From Sporolactobacillus sp. STSJ-5 (lineage in GTDB: Bacteria > Bacillota > Bacilli > Bacillales > Sporolactobacillaceae): 64,000 nucleotides of DNA. The notes under the pieces were generated by a model that worked only from the letters and a program-made list of their open reading frames with translations, made no database searches and was not told the origin of the DNA. Made by a program: the position numbers and the translations under genes. This document shows, in pieces, positions 36,659-45,587 of this stretch (within the stretch, counting starts at the first letter, position 1; the number at the start of each line of letters is the position of its first letter). The DNA lies in NCBI RefSeq assembly GCF_024385605.1, contig NZ_JANFOJ010000003.1, positions 1 to 64,000 of the forward strand, given 5' to 3'.

Positions 36659-39010
36659 ATGGCGGAAGAACGCATTCAGAAAATCCTGAATTATATGCGA
36701 GAAGAAACTTACCGGCCGATGACATTAAAAGAACTGGAAGCTGCTTTTGGAGCAGAACAGCCGGAGGACTTCACTAATTTTGTGAAAGAAATGAATGAAA
36801 TGGAAGAGCAGGGACTTGTGATCCGTACACGTTCGGATCGCTACGGTCTGCCTGAAAAAATGAGCTTAATGACCGGCCGTGTACAAGCACACGCTAAGGG
36901 CTTTGCATTTATTATTCCGGAAGAAGACGAAAAACTGGATGATGTATTTGTCAGCCCAAACGATCTCGCCGGCGCTATGAACGGAGACACGGTTGTTATT
37001 CGTGTGTCTCACAAAACATCAGGTGAACGTCCTGAAGGTACCGTCATCCGAATTCTTGAGCGAGCAATCACCAAGGTCGTCGGAACCTTTAATGCTGGGA
37101 AGCATTTTGGTTTTGTCATTCCGGACGACAATAAAATTACCGGAGACATTTTTATTCCGGAAAATGCGGAACACGGTGCAATGGAAGGCCATAAAGTCGT
37201 TGCTGAAATCACGAAATATCCGGAAGGCCGCAAAAATGCTGAAGGTATGGTTACTCAGATTCTCGGTCATAAGAATGATCCCGGTGTCGATATACTATCC
37301 ATTATTTACAAGCATGATTTGCCGCTTGAATATCCGCCGGAAGTTCTATCCGAAGCTGAAGCGATTCCGGATGAACTGTCGGAGAAGGATTATATTGGCC
37401 GCCGTGATTTACGTGAAGAGACGATCGTGACAATCGATGGTGAAGATTCCAAGGATTTGGATGATGCGGTAACGGTCTCTCGTTTGGACAACGGCAACTA
37501 TAAGTTAGGCGTACATATTGCGGACGTCAGCTATTATGTGACAGAGGGATCAGCACTGGATGCGGAAGCATACGAACGCGGAACGAGTGTGTATCTTGTT
37601 GACCGCGTGATTCCAATGATTCCGCATCGTCTGTCGAACGGAATCTGCAGTTTGAATCCGCATGTTGACCGTTTAACGATCAGTTGCGAGATGGAGATCA
37701 ATCCGCAGGGCATTGTTGTCGGCCATGATATTTTCCCGAGTGTCATTCGTTCGACAGAACGCATGACCTACAACAATGTCCGTAAGATTTTGAAACGCGA
37801 AGACGACGAAGTGCTGGAACGTTATAAAGACATGATTCCATTCTTTGATCTCATGGCAGAACTAGCCGGTATTCTTGAAAAGCATCGCCAAGATCGCGGC
37901 GCGATTGACTTCGATTTCACAGAAGCAAAGATTATTGTCGATGAACAAGGCAAGCCGGTGGATGTTGTCGTTCGTGAACGAACGATTGCTGAGCGCTTAA
38001 TCGAGTCTTTCATGCTGGCGGCTAACGAAACGGTTGCTGAGCATGTAGACAAGCTACATCTACCGTTCATTTATCGTGTTCACGAAGAACCAAACCCGGA
38101 ACGTTTGGAAAAGTTCTTTGATTTCGTTGTTAACTTCGGCTATGTGCTGCACGGTTCGCCGGATAAAGTACATCCGCGTACGCTGCAGTCCTTGCTTGAA
38201 AAAGCAAAAGGGCAGCCGGAAGAAGCGGTTATCAGTACCGTGATGCTGCGCTCGATGGCCAAGGCAAAATATGATGACAAATGTTTGGGACACTTCGGTT
38301 TGTCAACGGAATATTACACACACTTTACATCGCCAATCCGTCGTTATCCGGATTTGACGGTTCACCGTCTTCTGCGCAAATATCTGTTTGAGAAGAAAAC
38401 GGATCCGAAGACATTGGCCTACTGGAAAGGTGAAATGCCGGAAATTGCGAAGCATACCTCCGAATGCGAACAGCATGCGGTTGAAGCGGAACGTGATACA
38501 GATGACTTGAAGAAAGCTGAGTATATGCAGGACAAGGTTGGAGAGACATTTAATGGTGTGGTCAGTGGTGTCACCAACTTCGGACTGTTTGTTGAATTAC
38601 CGAACACGATCGAAGGACTTGTCCATATCAGTTATCTGACCGATGATTATTATCACTACAGTGAAGAGAATATGGCACTGATGGGCGAGCGAACCGGTCA
38701 TATGTACCGGATCGGTGACGAAATTGAAGTTCGTGTGCTGGCTGTTAATCTGGATGAACATGCGGTCGACTTTGAAGTTGTGGGCATGAAACCGCAGAAG
38801 CCGCGTCAGAAAAAATCACGACCAACAATTATCCAAGGAAAAACCGGACCGAGCAATGGCCCCGGCAAGAAACGGTTCGGCGACAAAAACGGGGGCAGAC
38901 ATTCTGATTCGCGAGGTGGAAGCCGCAGTGGCCGTGGAGGTCGAGGCGGAAATAATCGTGGTTCAGGTCAAGGAAATTCCTATTCGAACAATAACAGCAA
39001 AAGTAAATAA
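36659..39010 (+). CDS. rnr: Ribonuclease R
   Basis: Processive 3'-5' exoribonuclease that degrades structured RNA, including with SmpB/tmRNA in stalled-message decay. The 783 residues have an N-terminal winged helix, two cold-shock domains (about 65-215), the RNB catalytic domain with the [12 protein letters not shown] acidic cluster, an S1 domain (about 625-710) and a low-complexity lysine/glycine/arginine-rich tail ([14 protein letters not shown]). The start follows AGGGAGG. Colocation with smpB-ssrA downstream is conserved, though the trehalose operon intervenes here. Confidence 0.97.
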   Translation: MAEERIQKILNYMREETYRPMTLKELEAAFGAEQPEDFTNFVKEMNEMEEQGLVIRTRSDRYGLPEKMSLMTGRVQAHAKGFAFIIPEEDEKLDDVFVSPNDLAGAMNGDTVVIRVSHKTSGERPEGTVIRILERAITKVVGTFNAGKHFGFVIPDDNKITGDIFIPENAEHGAMEGHKVVAEITKYPEGRKNAEGMVTQILGHKNDPGVDILSIIYKHDLPLEYPPEVLSEAEAIPDELSEKDYIGRRDLREETIVTIDGEDSKDLDDAVTVSRLDNGNYKLGVHIADVSYYVTEGSALDAEAYERGTSVYLVDRVIPMIPHRLSNGICSLNPHVDRLTISCEMEINPQGIVVGHDIFPSVIRSTERMTYNNVRKILKREDDEVLERYKDMIPFFDLMAELAGILEKHRQDRGAIDFDFTEAKIIVDEQGKPVDVVVRERTIAERLIESFMLAANETVAEHVDKLHLPFIYRVHEEPNPERLEKFFDFVVNFGYVLHGSPDKVHPRTLQSLLEKAKGQPEEAVISTVMLRSMAKAKYDDKCLGHFGLSTEYYTHFTSPIRRYPDLTVHRLLRKYLFEKKTDPKTLAYWKGEMPEIAKHTSECEQHAVEAERDTDDLKKAEYMQDKVGETFNGVVSGVTNFGLFVELPNTIEGLVHISYLTDDYYHYSEENMALMGERTGHMYRIGDEIEVRVLAVNLDEHAVDFEVVGMKPQKPRQKKSRPTIIQGKTGPSNGPGKKRFGDKNGGRHSDSRGGSRSGRGGRGGNNRGSGQGNSYSNNNSKSK

Positions 39011-39020
39011 GGGATAATTG

Positions 39021-39066
39021 GTGCCTCGGCATCCGAATCTTTGAATTCGGAGGTCGGGGCTTTTTA
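39021..39066 (+). terminator. Terminator after rnr
   Basis: GCCTCG...TCCGAAT pairs with ATTCGGA...CGGGGC (G-U allowed), then five T residues. Confidence 0.8.
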
Positions 39067-39105
39067 CTTTCCATAGATACTGACATTTTATAAATGGACA
39101 AGCAT

Positions 39106-39148
39106 TTATCTATACAAATCATATTATATAAATCATTTGACTATACAA
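39106..39148 (+). promoter_or_regulatory. Two TreR-type operators
   Basis: TTATCTATACAA (39106-39117) and TTGACTATACAA (39137-39148) each match the Bacillus TreR palindrome TTGTATATACAA at 10 of 12 positions. They are 31 bp apart, about three helical turns, upstream of treP; treR is encoded in the same cluster. Confidence 0.65.
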
Positions 39149-39155
39149 ATAAAAA

Positions 39156-39272
39156 TGAAAGCGTTATACTTACAAATGTAGTAAATAGCTGAGCGGACAT
39201 CTAGGCATTGCAACGGCCGTGTAGTGCTGAAATGCAGCTCAATTTATAGGAAAATAAATGAAAACGTTTTAT
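39156..39272 (+). promoter_or_regulatory. Two cre-like sites and a -10 before treP
   Basis: TGAAAGCGTTATAC (39156-39169) and TGAAAACGTTTTAT (39259-39272) match the CcpA consensus TGWAANCGNTNWCA except in the last two bases. The first overlaps a TATACT -10 (39165-39170). Together they predict carbon catabolite repression of the trehalose genes. Confidence 0.6.
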
Positions 39273-39322
39273 AAAAATAATCTCGCACTAATTTGCAGAA
39301 TCATAAAACAGGAGTGATTCGT

Positions 39323-40747
39323 ATGGCAGTCATTAATGAAGAATCGGTTAATCAGATCATTGATACGGTCGGCGGTCGTGAAAATATTAGCGCCGCGACG
39401 CATTGCGTTACCCGGCTGCGTTTAATCTTAAAGGACGAAAATAAAGTAAACAAAGAAGAACTTGATAAGATTGACCTGGTCAAAGGCTTTTTCTCAGCAA
39501 ATGGTCAATTTCAGATCGTGATTGGAAATGGTACCGTTGACAAGGTATATGATTTATTTGTTCGTTTAACGGGAATCGGCGAATCTTCAAAACAAGAAGT
39601 AAAAGATGCGGCGGCAGAAAAAATGAATCCGCTGCAGAAGGGGATTAAAACGCTGGCAGATATTTTCATCCCTATTCTTCCTGCAATCGTAACTGCCGGC
39701 TTGTTGATGGGCATTAACAACGTGCTTGCAAATCCGGGGATTTTCTTTAAAGAATCAGTGGTGCAAGCCTATCCACAGTGGAAAGATTTTGCTGATATTA
39801 TTCTGGTCATCGCAAATACGTCTTTTGTCTTTCTGCCTGCACTGATCGGTTGGTCCGCAGTGAAGAAATTTGGCGGCAACCCATTGCTAGGCATCGTACT
39901 CGGTCTTGTACTCGTTCACCCATCACTGTTGAATGCCTACAGCCTGGCAGAAGCACAGACCAAGGGCACCGTTCCGATTTGGAATCTGTTCGGACTGCAC
40001 ATTGACAAAGTCGGTTATCAAGGACAAGTGCTTCCAGTACTCGTTGCTTCTTATGTGCTTGCAAAAATTGAAGTTTATTTGAAAAAACATGTCACGGATT
40101 CCATCCAGCTGCTTGTCGTGGCTCCGGTTGCGTTGCTTGTCACCGGTTTGCTTTCCTTTACGATTATCGGACCTGTGACTCTGCAGCTGGCGAACTGGAT
40201 CACAGCCGGCATCGTTGGTTTGTTCCACTACGTTCCGATTCTTGGCGGTTTGGTTTACGGATTCTTCTATGGCGTACTGGTTATCACGGGTATGCATCAG
40301 ATTTTTCTTGCTGTTGACCTCCAGTTGATCGGAAGCACCGGTTCGACATTCCTATGGCCGATGCTTGCATTGTCAAACATTGCGCAAGGCGCGGCGGCTT
40401 TTGCCATTTTCCTCATGGCTCGTGACGCCAAATTGAAAGGGCTCGCGATGACATCCTCAGTTTCTGCATGGCTTGGTATTACGGAACCGGCGATGTTCGG
40501 GGTTAACCTGAGATTCCGCTATCCATTTCTTGCGGCAATTATCAGTTCAGGTATTGCCGGTGCATTCATTACCTTGTGCAGCGTTAAGGCAACATCAATC
40601 GGTATCGGTGGATTGCCGGGCTTTCTGTCAATCATTCCGAAATATTGGGGACCATTTTTCATCGGTATGCTGATCGTATTGATCCTGCCATTTATTCTGA
40701 CGTACATTTTTTCTAAATTCAGCAAGAAGTCGATTGACGAAGGGTAA
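39323..40747 (+). CDS. treP: PTS trehalose-specific EIIBC component
   Basis: Imports and phosphorylates trehalose to trehalose-6-phosphate. The 474 residues have an N-terminal EIIB domain with the phosphorylated cysteine in ATHCVTRLRL, a linker, then the ten-helix EIIC domain (GITEPAMFGVNLR signature). It is close to B. subtilis TreP. No EIIA domain is attached, so a shared glucose-type EIIA must serve. The ATG at 39323 follows ACAGGAGTG. treA follows after 49 bases. Confidence 0.96.
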   Translation: MAVINEESVNQIIDTVGGRENISAATHCVTRLRLILKDENKVNKEELDKIDLVKGFFSANGQFQIVIGNGTVDKVYDLFVRLTGIGESSKQEVKDAAAEKMNPLQKGIKTLADIFIPILPAIVTAGLLMGINNVLANPGIFFKESVVQAYPQWKDFADIILVIANTSFVFLPALIGWSAVKKFGGNPLLGIVLGLVLVHPSLLNAYSLAEAQTKGTVPIWNLFGLHIDKVGYQGQVLPVLVASYVLAKIEVYLKKHVTDSIQLLVVAPVALLVTGLLSFTIIGPVTLQLANWITAGIVGLFHYVPILGGLVYGFFYGVLVITGMHQIFLAVDLQLIGSTGSTFLWPMLALSNIAQGAAAFAIFLMARDAKLKGLAMTSSVSAWLGITEPAMFGVNLRFRYPFLAAIISSGIAGAFITLCSVKATSIGIGGLPGFLSIIPKYWGPFFIGMLIVLILPFILTYIFSKFSKKSIDEG

Positions 40748-40796
40748 CGCTAAAGAGATCAGGGTGCAAAGTAAAAAAGAGATAGGGTGTGACGAT

Positions 40797-42482
40797 ATGA
40801 ATGAAGATTGGTGGAAAAAGGCAACCGTCTATCAAATCTATCCGAAGAGTTTCATGGATACAAATGGAGACGGTATCGGCGATATTAATGGAATCATCGA
40901 GAAACTGGATTATTTGAAAAAGCTGGGTGTCGATGTCCTTTGGCTGACGCCGATGTATCGATCACCGCAAAACGACAATGGCTATGATATCAGCGATTAC
41001 TACAGTCTGCAGCCGGAGTACGGAACGATGGAGGATTTGAAACGCTTATTCTCTGAGGCACATCAGAGAGCACTGAAAATCGTTATGGATATCGTCGTCA
41101 ATCATACATCAACAGAGCATTCTTGGTTCAAGGCTGCGCTGAGCAGTGCCGACAGTCCGTATCGTGATTATTATATTTGGCGCGATCCATCCAAAGATGG
41201 CGGAATGCCGAACAATTGGCAGTCGAAATTCGGAGGACCGGCCTGGGAGCTGGATGAAAAAAGCGGGCAGTATTATCTGCATCTGTATGACGTCAGCCAA
41301 GCGGATTTGAATTGGGAAAACAAAGCCGTCCGTGATGATGTTTACAAGATGATGAATTTCTGGGTTGATCAGGGTGTGGATGGTTTCCGCCTCGACGTGA
41401 TCAATGTCATTTCAAAAGATCAGCGTTTTCCGGATGATCATGATCCGAAATCGCCTGGAGACGGTCGGCCGTTTTATACGGACGGACCGCGAATTCATGA
41501 GTTTCTGCATGAGATGAATCAACGGGTATTCAGCAGACGTGCGGGAACCGTTACCGTTGGCGAGATGTCCTCGACAACGGTTGACAATTGTATCCATTAC
41601 ACGAATCCGAAGTATGAAGAGCTTAGTATGGCCTTCAATTTTCACCATTTGAAGGTCGACTATCCCAATGGCCAGAAGTGGGCGATCGGGAAATTAAGAC
41701 TTGTTGATTTGAAAAAGGTTCTGGAAGAGTGGCAAAAAGGCATGCATGACGGCGGGGGCTGGAATGCGCTCTTCTGGTGCAATCACGATCAGCCGCGGAT
41801 TGTATCTCGATTCGGCGATGAGGGTGAATACCGAATTGAATCTGCGAAAATGCTCGCCACTACCTTGCACATGCTGCAAGGTACACCGTATATCTATCAA
41901 GGCGAAGAAATTGGAATGACCAACCCGAACTTCAAGCGTATTGATGACTATCGGGATGTGGAATCGCTCAACGCCTATAAACTTCTTCGGGAAGAGGGCA
42001 AGTCTGAAAAGGAAATTTTGGCGATTCTCCGGCAAAAATCGAGAGACAATGGTCGGACACCGGTGCAATGGAATGCGAGCGAGCATGGCGGTTTTACCCT
42101 AGGCAAGCCATGGATTGATGCCGCAAATAATTATAAAGTCATAAATGCCGAAGCGGCACTGAACGATCTGAATTCTGTCTATTATCACTATCAGAAGCTG
42201 ATCGCTCTTCGCAAAAGGTTCGATGTGATCGTTAACGGTGATTTCCAGCTGCTGCTTCCCGAGGATCCGCAAATTTTCGCCTATCTTCGTAACGGGGTAA
42301 GTGATCGGTTGCTTGTCGTCAGCAATTTTGCCAATGCCAACGCAAAATTCTCTGTACCTCAAGAATTAGCAGGTGCTCAAAGTGAAGTGCTGATCAGTAA
42401 TTATTCTGATACCCCGGAACAGCTGCAGGATCTGAAGCTTCGTCCTTATGAATCAGTGGTTTACCATCTTGAAGGTAAATGA
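40797..42482 (+). CDS. treA: Alpha,alpha-phosphotrehalase
   Basis: Glycoside hydrolase family 13 enzyme cleaving trehalose-6-phosphate to glucose and glucose-6-phosphate. The 561 residues (same as B. subtilis TreA) start with WWKKATVYQIYPKSFMDTNGDG. They contain the catalytic aspartate in DGFRLDVINVI, the acid/base glutamate in VGEMSS and the transition-state aspartate in NHDQPR. The ATG at 40797 follows GATAGGGTGTG. It is transcribed with treP. Confidence 0.96.
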   Translation: MNEDWWKKATVYQIYPKSFMDTNGDGIGDINGIIEKLDYLKKLGVDVLWLTPMYRSPQNDNGYDISDYYSLQPEYGTMEDLKRLFSEAHQRALKIVMDIVVNHTSTEHSWFKAALSSADSPYRDYYIWRDPSKDGGMPNNWQSKFGGPAWELDEKSGQYYLHLYDVSQADLNWENKAVRDDVYKMMNFWVDQGVDGFRLDVINVISKDQRFPDDHDPKSPGDGRPFYTDGPRIHEFLHEMNQRVFSRRAGTVTVGEMSSTTVDNCIHYTNPKYEELSMAFNFHHLKVDYPNGQKWAIGKLRLVDLKKVLEEWQKGMHDGGGWNALFWCNHDQPRIVSRFGDEGEYRIESAKMLATTLHMLQGTPYIYQGEEIGMTNPNFKRIDDYRDVESLNAYKLLREEGKSEKEILAILRQKSRDNGRTPVQWNASEHGGFTLGKPWIDAANNYKVINAEAALNDLNSVYYHYQKLIALRKRFDVIVNGDFQLLLPEDPQIFAYLRNGVSDRLLVVSNFANANAKFSVPQELAGAQSEVLISNYSDTPEQLQDLKLRPYESVVYHLEGK

Positions 42483-42558
42483 GGAAGTTCATTAATTTGC
42501 CTGATATGTGAAGGCTTTCATACCGAAACTTTGATATACTGATATTGGGATTATGGAT

Positions 42559-42586
42559 AAGAGGGCAGCTTTGCCCTTTTATTTTT
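42559..42586 (+). terminator. Terminator after treA
   Basis: AGGGCA (42562-42567) pairs with TGCCCT (42572-42577), then T-rich sequence. Confidence 0.65.
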
Positions 42587-42657
42587 ACTGTCTAAAAAAG
42601 TTTTTTTGATAAAATAGAAATGGGCAGTCGTTCGGCAACTGAAGGGGAAAGGTAATT

Positions 42658-43377
42658 ATGGGCAGGAGCAAATTCATTTCAATTTATAACGATCTCAGTG
42701 AAAAAATACACAAACAAGAAATTGCGGCCGGTTCGCTGCTGCCTACTGAGAATGAGCTCGGTGAGCAGTTCAAAGCATCGCGTGAAACCATTCGGAAGGC
42801 GCTTGCAATGCTGTCGCGCAACGGGTACATTCAAAAGATTCAGGGGAAAGGTTCCATTGTTCTGGATGTAAGCAGGCAGAACTTCCCAATCTCAGGATTA
42901 ACAAGCTTTCGCGAGCTTGCCAATCATTCAAAGAACAAATGGACAACGCAAGTACATCAGCTTGTATTAATGAAACCTGATGATCATTTAAAAATGATGA
43001 TGAATATTCGTGACGATCAGACGGTCTGGAAAGTGATCCGATCGCGCACGGTAAATGGGGAAGCAGTCATTTTGGATAAGGATTATTTACTTCAAGGGAT
43101 CGTGCCCATGCTCACTGCAGATATTTGCGAACGTTCCATGTATGATTATATTGAGAATGAACTTGGGTTAAAAATCGGCTTTGCCAAAAAGGAAATTACA
43201 GTCGAACGTGCAGGCGTTGAGGATAAACGTTATCTGACGATGAGTCAGGATACCCATGTTGTGGTGGTGCGCAGTCTGGTCTACTTAGAAAATGCTGAAC
43301 TGTTTCAATTCACCGAATCGCGCCATCGGGCTGATAAATTCCGCTTTGTCGATTTTGCACGGCGAGAACATCAATAA
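42658..43377 (+). CDS. treR: Trehalose operon repressor TreR (GntR family)
   Basis: Transcriptional repressor relieved by trehalose-6-phosphate. The 239 residues have an N-terminal winged helix (about 5-70; LLPTENELGEQFKASRETIRKAL) and a C-terminal UTRA effector domain. It binds TTGTATATACAA-like operators in Bacillus, and two such sites lie before treP. Start follows GGGGAAAGG. It sits behind its own terminator-separated position with an AT-rich promoter region (TAAAAT near 42611). Confidence 0.92.
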   Translation: MGRSKFISIYNDLSEKIHKQEIAAGSLLPTENELGEQFKASRETIRKALAMLSRNGYIQKIQGKGSIVLDVSRQNFPISGLTSFRELANHSKNKWTTQVHQLVLMKPDDHLKMMMNIRDDQTVWKVIRSRTVNGEAVILDKDYLLQGIVPMLTADICERSMYDYIENELGLKIGFAKKEITVERAGVEDKRYLTMSQDTHVVVVRSLVYLENAELFQFTESRHRADKFRFVDFARREHQ

Positions 43378-43393
43378 TAAACAGGAGGATCTA

Positions 43394-44254
43394 ATGATAA
43401 AATTAATAGCAATGGATATGGATGGGACGTTGTTAAACAAGCATCGCGGGATCAGCTGGGGAAACTTAAGAGCGCTGCGTTATGCACGTTCCAAGGGTGT
43501 GACGCTGGCGATTGCTTCAGGACGTGCCTTCTTTGATATTGAAAGCAAAATGACGGAATTCGATATGGAAACGCATCTGATTGGAGCGAATGGAGCAACC
43601 ATTCATTCCTCTGACGGCAAACTGCTTGGCGCGGATTTTCTGAACCGAGATGAAGCACTGGAAATTGTAAAAGAGCTTGCGGAGCAGCACTATTATTTTG
43701 GTGTCTATTCAGAACATCATATTTATGTTCCTGAAGAAGGAACAACATGGCTTCGCGAAGAACTGAAAAGGCTGGGTATTCACGAGGACCGATCCGTTGG
43801 TTTTCAAGAGGCGACACGTGCTGACTTTTATCGCTTTGTTGAAGATTGGGACATTTTTAAAAATCGAAGCACAGAATTTTCCAAGATTATTATTTTTTCC
43901 TATGATGACGAAAAGTTGAAAAAGGCTCGCGATGTGTACGAAGCCAAACATAAATACAGCATTGTTTCAAGCGGAACGGGTAACTTTGAAATCATGCCCC
44001 CTAACGTATCGAAAGGAAATGCGCTTGATCATCTAGCACATTATTTAAACATTCCGATCGATCAGGTAATGGCGATTGGTGATAATTACAACGATTTGTC
44101 GATGTTTGAGGTCGCCGGTGTGTCCGTCGCCATGGGCAATGCTCATGACGATATTAAAGCGGTTTGCGACCGCGTGACCAAGAATTATGATGAAGACGGT
44201 GTCGCACATGCGATCTATGAAGAAATCGGCTATCCGGACGGAGAGAGGGCATAA
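43394..44254 (+). CDS. HAD-superfamily Cof-type phosphatase
   Basis: Likely small-molecule phosphatase of the HAD-IIB (Cof/YidA) subfamily. The 286 residues have motif I DMDGTLL, motif II IASGR, a C2B cap and motif IV GDNYNDLSMFEVAGVSVAMGNA. The substrate is unknown. The ATG at 43394 follows CAGGAGG, 16 bases after treR, so it is probably cotranscribed with it; sugar-phosphate turnover is an inference from that. Confidence 0.88.
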   Translation: MIKLIAMDMDGTLLNKHRGISWGNLRALRYARSKGVTLAIASGRAFFDIESKMTEFDMETHLIGANGATIHSSDGKLLGADFLNRDEALEIVKELAEQHYYFGVYSEHHIYVPEEGTTWLREELKRLGIHEDRSVGFQEATRADFYRFVEDWDIFKNRSTEFSKIIIFSYDDEKLKKARDVYEAKHKYSIVSSGTGNFEIMPPNVSKGNALDHLAHYLNIPIDQVMAIGDNYNDLSMFEVAGVSVAMGNAHDDIKAVCDRVTKNYDEDGVAHAIYEEIGYPDGERA

Positions 44255-44258
44255 AGTC

Positions 44259-44438
44259 ATGAAAAAGATTCTGTACTATGCCGGGTTGTTCATAGCCTGC
44301 TTTGCGATTCAATGGTTTTGGTACACGCAAATTATGACGAAGTCGAATAAAACGCCGCTCGACATGCTGCTGGCTTCGTTCGTATTTATCGTTATTGTCA
44401 TTCTCCTTGATTTTGTTTCGGTAAAAAGGCGGAGGTAA
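44259..44438 (+). CDS. Small two-helix membrane protein
   Basis: A 59-residue protein with two predicted membrane helices (about 5-22 and 36-54) and a basic C-terminal VKRRR. It starts four bases after the HAD gene behind GGAGAGAGGG. I do not recognise a family. Confidence 0.65.
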   Translation: MKKILYYAGLFIACFAIQWFWYTQIMTKSNKTPLDMLLASFVFIVIVILLDFVSVKRRR

Positions 44439-44523
44439 GCGGATCAAATGGTGAAGCGCTTGCCCCGCGGCGTCTGCATGACCTATAATGAAACAATGAA
44501 TGAAAGTCTGGCAGGTGTTTGAT

Positions 44524-44991
44524 ATGGGAAAAGGCGAAAGTCGTGTGCTTGCACAAAATCGCAAGGCACATCATGAGTATTTTATTGAGGAAACAGTAGA
44601 GGCGGGGATTGTGCTGCAGGGTACGGAAATCAAATCGATCCGCCGCGGCAAGGTTAGTATTCAGGATGCGTTTGCCCGTGTGGAGAATGGCGAAGCGTTT
44701 GTTTATAATATGCACATTAGTCAATACGAGCAGGGCAACCGATACAATCACGATCCGCTCCGCACTCGGAAGCTGCTGATGCATCAGAAAGAGATCAATA
44801 AACTTGGCCCGGAGGCCGATAAGACCGGCTATGCACTGATTCCGCTCAAGGTATATATTAAGAACGGATTTGCGAAAGTTCTGGTTGGTCTCGGGCGAGG
44901 CAAAAAGATGTTCGATAAGCGGGAGTCAATGAAAAAGCAAACCGCTCAACGTGAAATGGCACGCGCTTTTCGCGATCACCAGAAAATGTAA
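44524..44991 (+). CDS. smpB: SsrA-binding protein SmpB
   Basis: Binds tmRNA and mimics the missing anticodon arm in trans-translation. The 155 residues contain the [19 protein letters not shown] core, the [22 protein letters not shown] stretch (read as its two halves) and a basic C-terminal tail ([15 protein letters not shown]) that reaches into the decoding centre. The ATG at 44524 follows GGCAGGTG; an upstream ATG at 44500 lacks a site. ssrA lies 100 bases downstream. Confidence 0.97.
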   Translation: MGKGESRVLAQNRKAHHEYFIEETVEAGIVLQGTEIKSIRRGKVSIQDAFARVENGEAFVYNMHISQYEQGNRYNHDPLRTRKLLMHQKEINKLGPEADKTGYALIPLKVYIKNGFAKVLVGLGRGKKMFDKRESMKKQTAQREMARAFRDHQKM

Positions 44992-44992
44992 G

Positions 44993-45021
44993 TTGAAAAG
45001 CTTGCTTTCTTTTGCTATAAT
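44993..45021 (+). promoter_or_regulatory. ssrA promoter
   Basis: TTGAAA (44993-44998), 17-base spacer, TGC-extended TATAAT (45016-45021). It starts just after the smpB stop; the mature RNA begins about 67 bases after the expected start site, consistent with 5' processing by RNase P. Confidence 0.8.
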
Positions 45022-45094
45022 GACCTTACTGTGTTAGTAACAGTTACAGTTATGGATGATTCACTTTCACCGCAAGTCCCGTTGCTTTTTAAAC

Positions 45095-45449
45095 GGGGAC
45101 GTTACGGATTCGACAGGGGTAGGTCGGGTTTAAGCGGCGAGCCGAGGGGGTCGGCCTCGTAAAAACGCCAAAGCCATAACTGGCAAAACGAATAACAACC
45201 TCGCTTTAGCTGCCTAAGTAGCTTTTGCGGTCCCTCCCTCCATCGCCCATGTGGTAGGATCAGGGACTCACTCTAGTGGGATACGCCGGACGCCCGCATC
45301 CTGAGGGCTAAGGAAGAGAACAATCGGGATAGCCTCGCAAAAGCCTGTCGGCAGGCCGACGCTGGGGCGAACTGCTAATATGCCGACTACGCTCGTAGAA
45401 ACTTAAATCACGATGCTTCTGGACGTGGGTTCGACTCCCACCGTCTCCA
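45095..45449 (+). ncRNA. ssrA: Transfer-messenger RNA
   Basis: Rescues stalled ribosomes. The 5' GGGGACG pairs with 3' CGTCTCC (45442-45448) plus discriminator A, forming the alanyl acceptor; GGACGTGGGTTCGACTCCC forms the T-arm. The tag frame at 45182-45217 encodes GKTNNNLALAA and a stop, preceded by the non-encoded alanine. It is three codons shorter than the B. subtilis tag but keeps the LAA degron. The 3' CCA is not encoded (ATTC follows). A prophage is inserted at this 3' end. Confidence 0.97.
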
Positions 45450-45450
45450 T
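45420..45450 (+). other. Prophage attachment site attL in the ssrA 3' end
   Basis: The tmRNA T-arm and acceptor strand are followed at once by phage sequence with the integrase gene ending 138 bases away, the standard layout for ssrA-integrating elements. The exact core cannot be set because attR is outside the window. Confidence 0.7.
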
Positions 45451-45476
45451 TCGGAGAATTTCATAGTTTTTTACGA

Positions 45477-45520
45477 ATCCTTGAAAATCGTTAATCTGAT
45501 ACGGTTTTCGGGGTTTTTTC
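45477..45520 (+). terminator. Likely ssrA terminator inside phage DNA
   Basis: CCTTGAAAATCG pairs with CGGTTTTCGGGG (with G-U pairs), then TTTTTT. A TCTCC-ATTC-GGAGA hairpin at the tmRNA 3' edge precedes it. Confidence 0.55.
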
Positions 45521-45587
45521 GTTACTTACTATTTTATAACTTTTTACAGTTTTTTAGAACTTTGCTGGCTAAAAACTGGCTGTTTTT

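Noticed and set aside
38829-39122. Minus-strand frame over the rnr tail and terminator
   Set aside because: It is antisense to the low-complexity tail of RNase R and the terminator; no ribosome site.
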